Source: Acridotheres tristis
Taxonomy: Eukaryota > Chordata > Aves > Passeriformes > Sturnidae
Reading direction: 5' to 3'
NCBI GenBank assembly: GCA_037013685.1
Contig: CM072892.1
Coordinates: forward strand, 22,139,501 to 22,203,500
DNA length: 64,000 bases
The notes under the pieces are model-generated. The model was not told the DNA's origin. It made no database searches and worked only from the letters and a program-made list of their open reading frames with translations. The translations under genes and the position numbers were made by a program. Position 1 is the first letter of the stretch; each line of letters opens with the position of its first letter. Shown here one piece after another: positions 1 through 10,560 of this stretch.

Positions 1-405
1 TACTGTGAGAGCTTTTGTTTTTGTTTCATAATTATGTTATTTAAAAGGCCGTGGAATTAAATTTGTTAGTATTCTAAGAAACAAGTCCATGTTATACTAC
101 GAAATCAAGAAGGAAAATTTCAAGAGACAGTCCATATTATTAGAGATGTAATGATCATGGGCGGTGATTAGGGCTTGTAGTTGCTCTGTAATGACAGTCC
201 CCTAACTGTAATTTCTAGCAAAAAAGAAACTCCTCTGTAGGAAAATAAAAAACACTTTAAAAAAGAATAAAAAGAAAATTTTCAGATATACTGTAGGTGA
301 TGAAATTAAAACAAAGCCCCCGAAATATTTAATAATCAAATAACCTTTTAAGTTGTTCCATAAGGGGAACATTATATTTTGTGGCTTACAAAACCAAGAT
401 CACAT

Positions 406-450
406 TAAAAAAAAAAACAAAAAAAACCAAAAAAACCAAAAAACAAGAAG
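406..450. repeat. A-rich simple repeat (A-tracts broken by CC)
   Basis: Runs of five to ten A separated by C or CC are repeated several times, followed by an AG-rich patch. It is low-complexity DNA inside the ESRRB intron. The Lys-rich frame that crosses it (381-713) is a by-product of the composition. Confidence 0.75.
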
Positions 451-3400
451 AGAGAGAAAATTTCCAAAACCACCAAAAATTAAATAAACAGATAAAAAAA
501 ATTCCGAAATTCCAAATAGCTGACTTTTATGGCTATGGCACTCGAGCCCATCTTTATCTTGACAATGTCATAGCTGGATCTACATTCTTCATACTGTTTT
601 TCAAATTACTCTGTGATATTCCATTTAAAGAAAACCTCTACTCCTCTTTAAAAAACACCAGTCCATTGATTAATAAACAGAAGATCTCACTGCAGTTATT
701 TAGTAGCACCTAATTCTATATTATCTAAAATAATATATCTTTCCAGAGAAACAACCATTTTTTTCAGCGCAAATGTATGTTCTGTATGGTATATTTGTAC
801 TGCATTTTACGTTTACAAAACACCTTCTATGTAAGGCCATGAACAGATTTACAAGCTTGAATTAATAAAGATTGGGAATAATCTTGTGATGAAGACAGAC
901 CTATCCTTATTTCTTTCTATACATTTATACACTAATACATGCAGAAATACGTAACCACACACAGAAAGTCTTGCATATGCATCCAAAAAGACATTGGATG
1001 GATAAGTGAAACAGTTCACTATGCAACATCAAATGAACACATGATTATATATGAAATTATATAGTTTACATATGTGTGTGTTCTGTTAAATTAGAGCATG
1101 TGCACAATTACATAAAATCAAGTGTGTATACAAACTCCTGACACACATCCATCCATGCACTCACAGATTCCTGAATGCAAGAAAATTATTTTCTGTCCTA
1201 CCCTGGCACATCCTAGTCCTCCACAGCATGCTTGGTGCACCTACACAAGTTGTATCAATTATTTCAGAGGAGATGCATCTGGTATCATCCATGTAAAATA
1301 ATACCTATGAATGCATGATACACTTAAACACCATTTCTATAAGATCATATTTGCTACGATCTATTAAGGCAAAGAGAACCCGGAGAAGGTAAAGTCATCA
1401 TCCTTCAAGATGCCCAAGAAAATGCAAGTTCCCGTGTCGGGATTTCCTTGGCTTTGAAGGTGAGTTTCGATTGCACAAGACAGCTGTGGCCTCCTCCCTG
1501 TCACAGTCCCTGGTTAGGCTGCACATCACTGCTCCAAGTCGCTGTTTAACACAGGTGTGTGTGGAGAGCCTTCATCCAGCCAGATACCTTTGCACTACTG
1601 ATGAATCTGATAACAAAAATTGCCTACTACAGAGTGTCGGGCAATAGGCACTGATGCTTTTAGAATTTTTTTCAGTATCTCCCTGTACCGTCACACCCTT
1701 AGCCTACAAAAATGACAAAAGAACAAAAAAAACACCCTCATCAACAGAAATATAAAAACTATGAAGAAACTGAATTAAACTCTTAAGGATAAAAGAAGAA
1801 GCAACATCATATATGTCTGAAAAGGAACTGGAGCAGGACTGAATTTATGTGTTCTAAAGAATTAAATCGCTCTCCCTCTACAACACTTTCCGAACTGTTA
1901 AAACTAGATGGCAATCACATGCCATGCATGGTCCTGAAAAAAAGAAAAATAAAAAACCAGCAAGTCCTTAAATTTAATGTGTAAATTATAAATAGTTTAA
2001 AAAGTTGTAAGTGAAGCATTTAGAAAATATACACATTGAAAACGTGTTTCTGTTAATTCTGGTTATGTGCAGTAAAAATAAATTTTACACCAAATCCCTG
2101 AAATCAGTAACATCCTATGCTCTTCACTGCTTTATTGCCACCTCTGTGAAAAACTCATCTAGAAAAGTGTAATTTCTTAAATCATGAAAGAAATATGTTT
2201 GAGAAAGAGAAACTTGTCAGTTTGGCTGAACAAAAAGAAAAACAACACAGAAGACTTTGGAAAAATAAAATCTGTTGAAGAATAATTCTTTAGTGTCCTT
2301 CAGCTCTTTAATTTTTTAATACGTAAAACGATGTAAATCTCACTGAGAAATTTGGTTTGTAATTATTCATGTCAGTACATTAAAAAAAGTACTAGCAGAA
2401 ACTGACGGAAAAATTGTATTTCTGTTTTATTTTCACCCAAGTGCTTATACATTCTTAAAACTATCTTCATAGACAAAGTCATAATTGGAGAATTGAACAT
2501 TTTTTTTAAGCTGTTCTTTTGACCTTTGTCTTGAGTGAAAGGACAGCGAGACAATACACTCACCAGCATTGTTCACAGTGACGGCTCCATCACCGGAGAT
2601 TGAGGGCCATTATTACAAAAGGGAACTTTAAAGTGACATGAGAAAAAAGGGGGGAAACCTAGAAAATAACACTTCTTAATATGCTGTACGCACAAACAGC
2701 CTTTCAGACCAGCAGACATACAGCAAGAAAATATCTTCTTGTAAAAAGATCTGCAGTAAAACACAGACAATCAATTCAAAACAAAAGGTGCTGTAAGAAA
2801 TTTTCTCCTGTTATGCAGGATACTCTAAGCTGGAGGTCCCACTGCCATCACCCACATTATAGGTTATGCTAATTTAAGAAAAATATATGACTCTTACAAT
2901 AAATGGTAAATCAAACAAACAATTTCCAGAAATGGAAAATTTGGACAGAAAGGAGTCCTCATCAAACACTCTTATCCTATCAAGAATAAACTAGAATAGG
3001 TTTCCTTCCAAGCCTTCAACAGCATGCAATATTTGCAGCATGTCCTTACTGTCACGACAAAAATTATAAAAAAACAGCCACCCCTCTCTACATTTATCTG
3101 ATTTCCTTTCACGTAAACTGAAATGCAAGAATAAATAGAACTCTGTCCAAAACGAGAACAATCCTATCACAAATTTTATTGCAATTTAAGTCTTGTCTTG
3201 AAAATAAAAAAAGAAAAAAGAGACTACAAATATGAAAAAGTGAAGCAGCCCCTTTTTGCTTCCTATGCACACATAAGTTTGAGACTTTATGAACTGATTC
3301 TGCATTGTTCACTAAATCCATATGGATCGGGAATATCTTTTGTAGGACAAAAAAGTCATCCTAAGGGTGACTAGACTGAGATTTGCCAGGATTCCGTAAA

Positions 3401-6254
3401 ATGAATAGGATTTACTAGATATTTATTCCTCCCCCCTTCAGAAAGGGAGTGCAAGAAAACTCCAGCTCAGCAGGGACAGAGAGCCATCGCAGGTTGTGTG
3501 ATAACAGCTTGCCACCTGCTTTTCGCAAGTTGTCTCTGTGAAGTGCAAGGGGCACTGAGTAGTAACGTTGCCTGTGGTGATAGGAATGCACTGAACAGCT
3601 CAGTATGCAAAAGCACTTACTGGTACCCAGTGCTCTTCACAAAGGGCATTGCAGAATGCTTTCCAGGCTGTGTCAGAAGTGCTAGGGAAGGAAATATTAG
3701 TGCATGTGTCACAGGAGGAACATAAGCACTTGCTATCACAATAAAAGAAGGTATAAGCAAATACAGGTACAATGTTGCTCATAGCCAAAAAAAAGGAGGG
3801 GTGGGGGAGGGGGCGAGGAGGAGCCAAGGAGAGGGAGAAGACAAGAAACTTATCAGCAGTCACATCAGAAGGAGCATTTCTCTGCAAGAACAGCAAGGGT
3901 TAACAGTGACATATAAGCTCCGGTCCAGTCAAGATAGGGTCAAATGATGCGCAGTGAAAGTTTCAAGTCCTCAATCCCCCTGAGCTTGTTTGCTAATTAC
4001 ATTTGCAATTACAAACATGACAAATATATTATTATACAGTGCGTTCCACCTTGAGCAGACATGTTTCTCCTCATGGACAGTCATTGCCAGCAGCCAGACT
4101 CTGAAGCACTGGAAGAATCAAAGTGCACTGTGCTCCAGCTGCAAGCATCATTTTTTTGTGGGCATCTCTATTGCGCTGAAGAGACAGGGCAAAGCTTTAA
4201 AGAGAGGGAGCATAACAGGAATGGAAACAAATGCAAAGAGTAAGTTACTACTATTTAATTCTTAAGAAGTAAAACTTGCCAGGTCAATAGCTATTACTAA
4301 CAAGTAATTGTGTTCTGCTCCCAATGACAGGCACAAAGCATTTTACACATGCAAGCTACATAGAAATGACTACATTCAAAACTCAAATGCAGCTAATACC
4401 ACAAAGACAGAAAGAAACCAAATGTTTCCTTTGTTTTTTGGCAAGGTCGCCATAAGCATGTATCTTCTTTATTAAGTTCCTTCACTAAACAAACAACCAT
4501 TCTGATTCATAGTTCATCACGGAAACTCTGATCTTTCCCCCTTTTTCCCCCCAGTTTCTACAGCAGCGTTACCTAAGAAGCTCACTGCTGGGTTCTGGGC
4601 AGATGCTATATTTACTTGCTCACACTGCGCAGACTAAAAATTCTGTTGTGCTCCCTGGCTGTAATGTTACTGCCAATAGCTCCACAGAATAAAGAACAGG
4701 TCTGACTGGGAGGAATTTCCTAGCCTCTGCAGTCTACACTGGAATTGCTGATGTGCAGCTCTATGACCCCCAACTCTTAAACCAAGGAGCACAAGTTAGA
4801 AGATGGGGAAAGGATTTTGGCTTTTTTATCCAAGATTTGTCACCACTTTTTTTTCTACTTTTACTATTTCTTTCCTTAATTAAATCTCTCTTAGACATTT
4901 TGCACTCTTTGGAGAAATTCTACCTTGCTCGTGACAGAACCCGTAAATTTAATCTACACTCAGGTTTAAACCTTTTACCTGCTCCCTGTTTCTATTCCCT
5001 AAGAGAATTTGTATCCTTCAAGCCGCAGAAAATGTTGTACAAAGACCCACTGACACAATGCACAAAACTTCTTATTGAACTGAAATAATTTGAAGAATAC
5101 AGGTATTTTCAAACAACATGAAATTCAGACTAGTGACAGTGCAGAAACAGGGCAGGGAAATAGCAGTGGAAAAGGCACAGAGAGTAGAACAACGTTCTCT
5201 TGGAGAGGAAGAAAATGGGATATGAAACCTCTATCACAGCAACTTTCTCTGATGCAATCTCTCCAAAGTCTTTCCCCTCTCAGGCTAAATGCAATATTTA
5301 TTGATTACTTCAAATCGATACAATGAAAAAATCCTATTTTTTAAATATATTGATCTTTCCATATTTCTCAATAATTGATAATGATTAGATCATGTTTACT
5401 TTTACAAGTGGAATTAGAAGAGGAGAGAAAAGTTAATACAAATACTCTAAAGGTACTGATTTCCTCATCAGCTCTGCGCTCACTACATTTAGTGTATTGA
5501 GACCCCATTTTATGATGAGAATCTTGTCAGAAACCCAGTAACTACACCAATTCCTTATAGAGGTTTTTCAATTTATTCTGACAACAAAACAAACAATTCC
5601 ATCCTATTCTCTCCAATTAACAACTCCTCCCAATCCTAGCCTCTGAGATATATTCAGAGCAGATAGTTACACTGAGATTCTCTGACTCAGATTTCCTCCC
5701 ATTCACAGAATATGGAGATTTACAGTAACCTCTGAAATCAAGTCACATTACTTCAATCTAAGCATTAGGGTCAGTGACAGCAACTTTGTTAATTCTCTGC
5801 CGCAGGGTCTGGAATTTGCTCCTTTACTGCCTTAAAATTCCAACATTATACCATTCCATCTCTCTATCAAATATTTAATTTATTCCTTTCAACTTTTTCC
5901 TTCTTTTCATAAAATAATTTTTATTTTTAATACATCAGTGACTCGCGTGTCTTTCTTGTACCTCTTGTAGAGGAAACAGCATAAGAGACATAGCGCCTGG
6001 CAGGATGTTCTCATTTGCCAGAGATTTTTATTTTACCTTCATAATGGCTCCTTGGTCACTTTCTATCTGTCATATAGAATATTAATAAGAAACAGAAATG
6101 GCAATTTCTTAGTCCTATCAACATTTCTAGTTGCAAATACAATGAGGCAGAAAACAAAATTCTCTGCGATTTAGAAGTTAATACGGGAAAGTAAAAATGC
6201 CGTATTCTACTCTCTTCTGAAACAGTCTTAGGTTTGCATATGAGGGAGATACAG

Positions 6255-6370
6255 CACAGGTACTCCACATGAGCATACATTTGCATGTGTGTATCCCTGT
6301 GTGCATATGTACACACGAACATTTACAGACGCACACACGTGTTTGTGTGTGGCTATACTGACGTGTTTCA
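6255..6370. repeat. Alternating purine-pyrimidine (TG/CA) rich stretch
   Basis: Many short TGTG, CACA, CATATG and ACGCACACACGTG segments occur within about 115 bp. It is not a perfect microsatellite, but a degenerate TG/CA tract with some Z-DNA potential. The overlapping Cys/His-rich frames on both strands come from this composition and are not genes. Confidence 0.5.
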
Positions 6371-9231
6371 TATGGCAGAGTGTACATTCGTGGTGTCTGC
6401 AGACGCATTCCCTTCCTGCCGCACCGCAGACAGGCGCTGTCAGTACAGTTTAACTAATGTATTCTCACCATATGCCCTCACCTGAGAGACAAACTGCAGG
6501 TACAAATCACTGCCTTTGTTAATGTCCCAATTTGAAAACGCTTTAAACAAATTCCAATTCATACAAAAGCTTCTTTCTTGGAGCTGCATCCTCTACCCCA
6601 GGAACAATTCTCCCAGAGGTCAGTACCAAAATGTAGTAAGCAGTTGCTAAAGAGTGGATTTCTGTGTAAGAAAATAAAACATATATGGCCTTAGAATACA
6701 TGCACAGAAGGTCAAAATTAGGAAGAAGCATTTTGTTACTCTCCCTGAAAGACTCTGCACCGAGAAAAACCACACACCTGCTAAACAGACCTTCCACAGG
6801 TTCCTGGTGCAATCACCTAGATCAGCACACAAGCAATGGAAAAGGAATTTTCACTGCTTGAGGAAGATAAATACAAAACGTGAAGAATGAATCAGAGGCA
6901 AGGAATTCCTTTGCTTAGGTTTTGTTCAGACTCCATTTGGGTCTGACTTTTACAAAAATTAAGATCTCATCAAACTCCAAGGTGAAAGGAGTCACTTCTC
7001 CTCTCCTTTGCCTTGTTCATTTGCTCTCTATTTCAATAATTATGAGGTGAAATACAGTTTCCAGGGAACTATATGGATCATATATTGAGTGACCACATCT
7101 ATTTCTCTTCCAGCATCTTCCTCATATTTTTCCTATAGCTTAACAGCCTAATAAGAAACTAAACAATAAGAAGTCGTTTGCAATATTTTAAAATTTGTTC
7201 CTAATTTAAGGTTTAATGTGACAAAAATTGCCATCCAGAGAATTAAAAGTGGTATCTAAAAACTAAAAAAAAAAAAGGTAAGAAAATAGCTTAAAATAAT
7301 TTCAATAGCTAGCAGTCAAAAGAATAAATCAGTACATTAAGGATAATATGCTCACACAGCTAGTTAGGGGATACAGGCACAAATACAACACCTGTATTTA
7401 CTTTGTATGTTCACAGGGTAATTGTATTACAGTGGGAGAAAAAGATACTTCTAAACCAGATATAGACTGGGCCAACTCATCCTCTGCTACAGGATATAAT
7501 GCGAAATCTAGCCTTAATAAAACCAGAACGTAAATCAAATCAGTACCTGACACTGCACATATACCTTTATATACATTGTATTTTAAAAGCTGCTCATATC
7601 TTACTTCTCTCAGTAACTTTTTTCAGACTTTCCTGCACCGTCGTACTCCTTTAAATTAAAAAAAAAATGAAAAAATTGAGGTTGAAATATTTAAAATTAT
7701 ATTTCTCTATTTTACCAAACCTCAACAATGTTAAAGAGAAGGTCAGTTGGCACACAGAGCCCAGCACCTCTTGAAACAAAGAGCTCTCCAACAGTTTCTC
7801 ATCTCAAAAAGCAGAACTCTGTCTGCTGTAAAGCCATAGGGGCTCAGTGGCACTTCCCCCAGGGCCACCTTCATCTGTCTACTCAGCAGCCAAGGAGCTG
7901 TGCATATGGGTAAGGTGCACTTGACATTTTTGAGAGCTGACTGAAAGCCCATGAAAAAGTAAAAAGGGTGAATGGCAATACAATATGCATATTACTTCTT
8001 ACTATTTTAATGTTGTTTGACTTCCTTTTTCTCAATTCCAAAAGTACAACAAATAAAAGGAAAAAGTTAAGAGACAATATAGTAAGTGATGTAATCTAGG
8101 TTTTCATTGTGCCATTTTGTTCTTTTCTTTTTTTATGAATGTAAATGCATCTTCTATTTTTGCCTTAATATTAAGACTCGCAGCAGCATACAGAATACAT
8201 TTCCCTTAAGAAACTGTTTGTTTATTTTCAATTCAAAGTGGAGCAGCCACAAGTGTAGCACCAGTGGGGAAAAGAAAATCACATGGGTTAGATTATTAAT
8301 TTCTATTAACAATACCAAGTCTCATTTTAATGAAACTGCTGGAAGCTGGGGATTAAAGGAAAGAGAAATGAGTGTAAAGACAGATGGAATATCAGAAAAC
8401 AAGGTACAGAAAGACAAATAAAAGCTGAAATGAGGAAAGAGGGGTATTTGTGAATGATTTGTTTGATTTTAATTATTTTAATTTTACTAAATACAATGTA
8501 TCCTTAAGACAAAAGCAGTGAAATAGGCAAAATTACTTAATTCCCTCCTCTGATGACACAAAACCTGCACAGGTGACACACGGATTAACATGCAAACACA
8601 CAAAAGAGGTCTCTGCTCAGTGTGAGATTTATCGGAGAAATGCATTTAAAATTAATTGTTCCAGTCAGCTGGATGTAAACGCTGAAAAGATTTTGCCTTG
8701 TTTCCTAACTTCTCCAACAGGATCAAACCAAACTTAACACGCTAAAGTGATTTTAAACGCAGCATTACCAGGCATAGCCCACTTCGGAATACAAAGAGCA
8801 GTAGCAGGTGCTAAGGTATCAGCTGCCAGTCCCAGCTTGGGATGTCTCTCTGCCAGCCCTCCGACTCACTCCACTCTTTCCCCGGGCAGGCTATCCAAAA
8901 CAGTAGGCTGTGGGAAACTGAATTTCCGTAGTGCATTTCAGATGAAAAACAGACTTTTAAAGTAAAAGAGGGTGCTTTAATGGATCTGCTTCGTATAATT
9001 TTATATGTACATCTCTTTATAGGCACCTAGTAATTCATCTAATAAAAATCCTAGCACAGACGGAAAGTAAAACTGCGCAGAAAGGACTGTCAGTGCTCAC
9101 TGTTAGCTGCCTGTTCCTAGGAGATGAAGCATTAGAGGGAGAAGTTACACGGCACGAAAGAAACACACCAGCACGCCTACCCCCCAAGTGCTGTTCCGCG
9201 GACTCCGCCGCACCTGCCGGCGCGGAGGTGC

Positions 9232-9254
9232 GCCCTGCCCTGCCCTGCCCTGCC
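9232..9254. repeat. Short (CCCTG)n tandem array
   Basis: About four and a half copies of a CCCTG pentamer lie in the CpG island, about 170 bp inside the ESRRB intron. This is a small simple repeat. Confidence 0.8.
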
Positions 9255-9423
9255 CGCTCCGAGGCTCCGGGCACACGCCGAGCCCCGCGGGGGTGGGCGG
9301 CGGCGGCTCTGCGGCACGGGGGCAGCGGGACTGCGGGGTCGCTGCCCCATCCCACCCGCAGCGGGACGCAACGCCGCTCCCAGCCCGCCCCCGGCCCGCC
9401 CGGTCCCGGCACGGCACACTCAC

Positions 9424-9480
9424 TGGTTGTGGTAGCCGAGCGGGTCGGAGATGCACAGCTCGGAAATGTCCATCAGTCCA
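9424..9480 (-). CDS. ESRRB: ESRRB first coding exon (partial gene, N-terminus of ERR-beta)
   Basis: Orphan nuclear receptor ERR-beta, a nuclear transcription factor that binds extended AGGTCA half-sites and acts in pluripotent cells, trophoblast and inner ear (family knowledge). Seen here: on the minus strand the ATG is at 9473-9471 and the frame reads MDISELCISDPLGYHN plus CA of a split Gln codon. The exon stops at 9424, followed by GTGAGT (9423-9418), a strong donor in phase 2. Read straight through, the frame ends at TGA two bases into the intron, so splicing is required. The peptide nearly matches the mammalian ERR-beta start I remember (MDVSELCIPDPLGYHNQ) and follows the MDxxELC pattern of ERR-gamma. 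The start context is weak at -3 (C) with G at +4. The exon probably begins at 9480, just after an AG acceptor. The zinc-finger and ligand-binding exons are outside the window, beyond base 1. Identification is from memory of the family, not a search. Confidence 0.85.
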
Positions 9481-9490
9481 CTTTGAGCAT
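9474..9490 (-). CDS. Five-codon upstream ORF abutting the ESRRB start
   Basis: On the minus strand an ATG at 9490-9488 opens MLKVD, which ends at TGA (9475-9473). That stop overlaps the ESRRB start codon in the arrangement TGATG. It is present only in transcripts that are not spliced at the AG at 9482-9481. If translated it could reduce or tune initiation at the main ATG by termination-reinitiation. It may equally be intronic and never translated. Confidence 0.3.
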
Positions 9491-9567
9491 TCCCGGTTGG
9501 AGGAGAAAAAAAAAAAAAAGAGGAAAAAAAAAAAAAAAAAAAGAAGAAGAAGAAAGAAAGAAAAAAA
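9481..9567 (-). promoter_or_regulatory. ESRRB: Predicted 3' splice site: 69-nt pyrimidine run plus first AG
   Basis: On the minus strand 9567-9499 is uninterrupted C/T. After it come CCAACCGGGAATGCTCAA and AG (9482-9481). No other AG lies between the tract and this one, so the AG-exclusion zone is intact. The resulting exon starts TGGACTG just before the ATG. This is a near-ideal acceptor for a non-coding 5' exon. The same run (A/G on the plus strand) can also be read as a simple homopurine repeat of the island. Confidence 0.55.
9499..9567 (+). repeat. Homopurine tract (A-runs, then AAG/AAAG units)
   Basis: There are 69 consecutive purines on the plus strand, mainly two A-runs broken by GAGG and then GAAGAA/GAAAGAAAG. 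It is unusual inside a CpG island. It likely varies in length between individuals and could form triplex (H-DNA) structures. On the ESRRB strand it is a polypyrimidine tract. Confidence 0.9.
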
Positions 9568-9824
9568 TACAAGGTAACTACTAAACTGCGGCGGGCTGGG
9601 AGGGTGGGGAGCGCCGGGCAGAAGAGCTGGCCCGAGCCCGGCGGCAGGGCAGGGGCGGCGGACGGGAGGCAGCGCCGCTCCGCTCCGCTCCCGCACCCGC
9701 GTGCGGACACACTGACGGCGGCAGGAGGCGGGCGGCGCGCAGGACACGGCCACGGGGGATTTCGCCGCCCCGAGCCCCGCTGTAGCTTTAACGCCGGGAG
9801 ACGGATGGAGACGGCAGGGCGGCT

Positions 9825-9829
9825 ATTGG
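9825..9829 (-). promoter_or_regulatory. CCAAT box on the minus strand
   Basis: The plus strand reads ATTGG within GGCTATTGGCTC, so the minus strand reads GAGCCAATAGCC, a good NF-Y type context. It sits inside the CpG island, about 350 bp upstream of the ESRRB start codon. If it serves a minus-strand start about 60-100 bp downstream, transcription would begin near 9730-9770 and the pyrimidine run would be in the 5' UTR. This competes with the spliced model in which the start lies above 10094. Confidence 0.45.
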
Positions 9830-10093
9830 CTCCCGCGCAGGGGCTGGGCTTGGACGGCGGCTGGGGGAGGCACGGCCGGGGGGGCCGCCGGACCCGGCAC
9901 CGCAGCGCGGCCGGCGGCACCGCACAGCCCCGGGCCGGCACCGCTCCGCCGGGACGGGCAGGGGAGTCCCCGCGCCGCGGGGCGCAGTGCGGGCCGGCAG
10001 CCCCTGGCGCGGCGGCGGCGCGACACGGGATAGCAGCTCCGGCTCGGTCCCGCCGCGGGAACGGCGGCAGCGGCAGCGCCCCTTCCCTCTTAC

Positions 10094-10300
10094 CCACCGG
10101 TCTGTCTCTCGTGGACAGCGGCTGTAGAGTTTAGTGTTATGCAAAAACTTGAGGTAAAGGATGCCCCACGGCTGTTTCCACGGGCGTGCCGGCGGGCGGC
10201 TGTGCGCCCACACAGCATCCCACATGCTCAGCACAAGGCGCCAGCGAGCCGCTGGAACACGCGTGTCCCAGGCGCTGTTCCATGCAAACACACGACTCCA
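10094..10300 (-). other. ESRRB: Candidate non-coding ESRRB 5' exon (3' boundary at 10094)
   Basis: The minus strand has CCGGTGG followed by GTAAGAGG, with GT at 10093-10092, which is a good donor. Joining it to the acceptor at 9481 removes a 613-nt intron and places the ESRRB ATG 8 nt into the next exon, which also eliminates the MLKVD upstream ORF. The 5' boundary is unknown; 10300 is only a guess within the GC-rich shoulder. An octamer-like TTTTTGCATAA lies around 10140-10150 on the minus strand. This is inference from splice motifs and island position only. Confidence 0.4.
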
Positions 10301-10560
10301 CAAACACACACTTCGTGCACATGCAGTCCCGCGTCTCAGCAGGGCACAGCCCAACCGCTGCACTCGGAAATCTATTTTCCCATATCTATACCATTGCTGC
10401 CCGAAGGGCGCTCGAATTCCGTTTCAAAGCAGTGTAATTCAGATGTAACTTCAGTGCAGTTTAGGAAACCACACTGGATAAGTCGTGGCACGTGAGATCA
10501 GAATCGGGCATTCAGGATAACAGCACACATTTCCAGGCACAAAAAACGTAGCTACAAACC
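10131..10560. promoter_or_regulatory. GC-rich shoulder of the CpG island
   Basis: CpG density falls gradually here but stays above the flanks, with scattered CA-rich words (CACACGACTCC, CAAACACACAC). It is likely proximal promoter or upstream regulatory DNA for a minus-strand start. Overlapping frames in this stretch on both strands are island artefacts. Confidence 0.45.

Larger units (their letters stand above)
1..9423 (-). other. ESRRB: ESRRB intron following the first coding exon (partial)
   Basis: This stretch runs from the GTGAGT donor at 9423-9418 to the window edge. It is AT-rich and CpG-poor away from the island. I see no exon with nuclear-receptor signatures (no P-box-type zinc finger and no second ERR coding exon) and no clear interspersed repeat. 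Open frames such as those at 381-713, 4753-5088 and 8107-8421 are short, compositionally biased and unrecognised, and I treat them as chance frames. Local features are an A-rich simple repeat near 406-450 and a TG/CA-rich patch near 6255-6370. The intron assignment follows from the exon and its donor, and its 3' end is not in view. Confidence 0.75.
9160..10130. promoter_or_regulatory. ESRRB: CpG island over the ESRRB 5' end
   Basis: About 1 kb is very rich in G+C with dense CpG, in sharp contrast to the AT-rich flanks. It contains GC-box-like GGGCGG motifs, for example near 9295, 9729 and 9817, and an inverted CCAAT at 9825-9829. It spans the first coding exon, its donor, a predicted short upstream intron and a candidate donor at 10094. 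A weaker shoulder continues to about 10.5 kb. CpG islands at this position normally mark promoters (established knowledge). The precise start site cannot be read from sequence; no TATA box is obvious on the minus strand. Confidence 0.85.

Noticed and set aside
9035..10363. Long overlapping Pro/Arg/Ala-rich frames (up to 225 codons) on both strands in the CpG island
   Set aside because: GC-rich DNA has few stop codons; the frames conflict with each other. Only the last 16 codons of one, the ESRRB exon, are recognisable.
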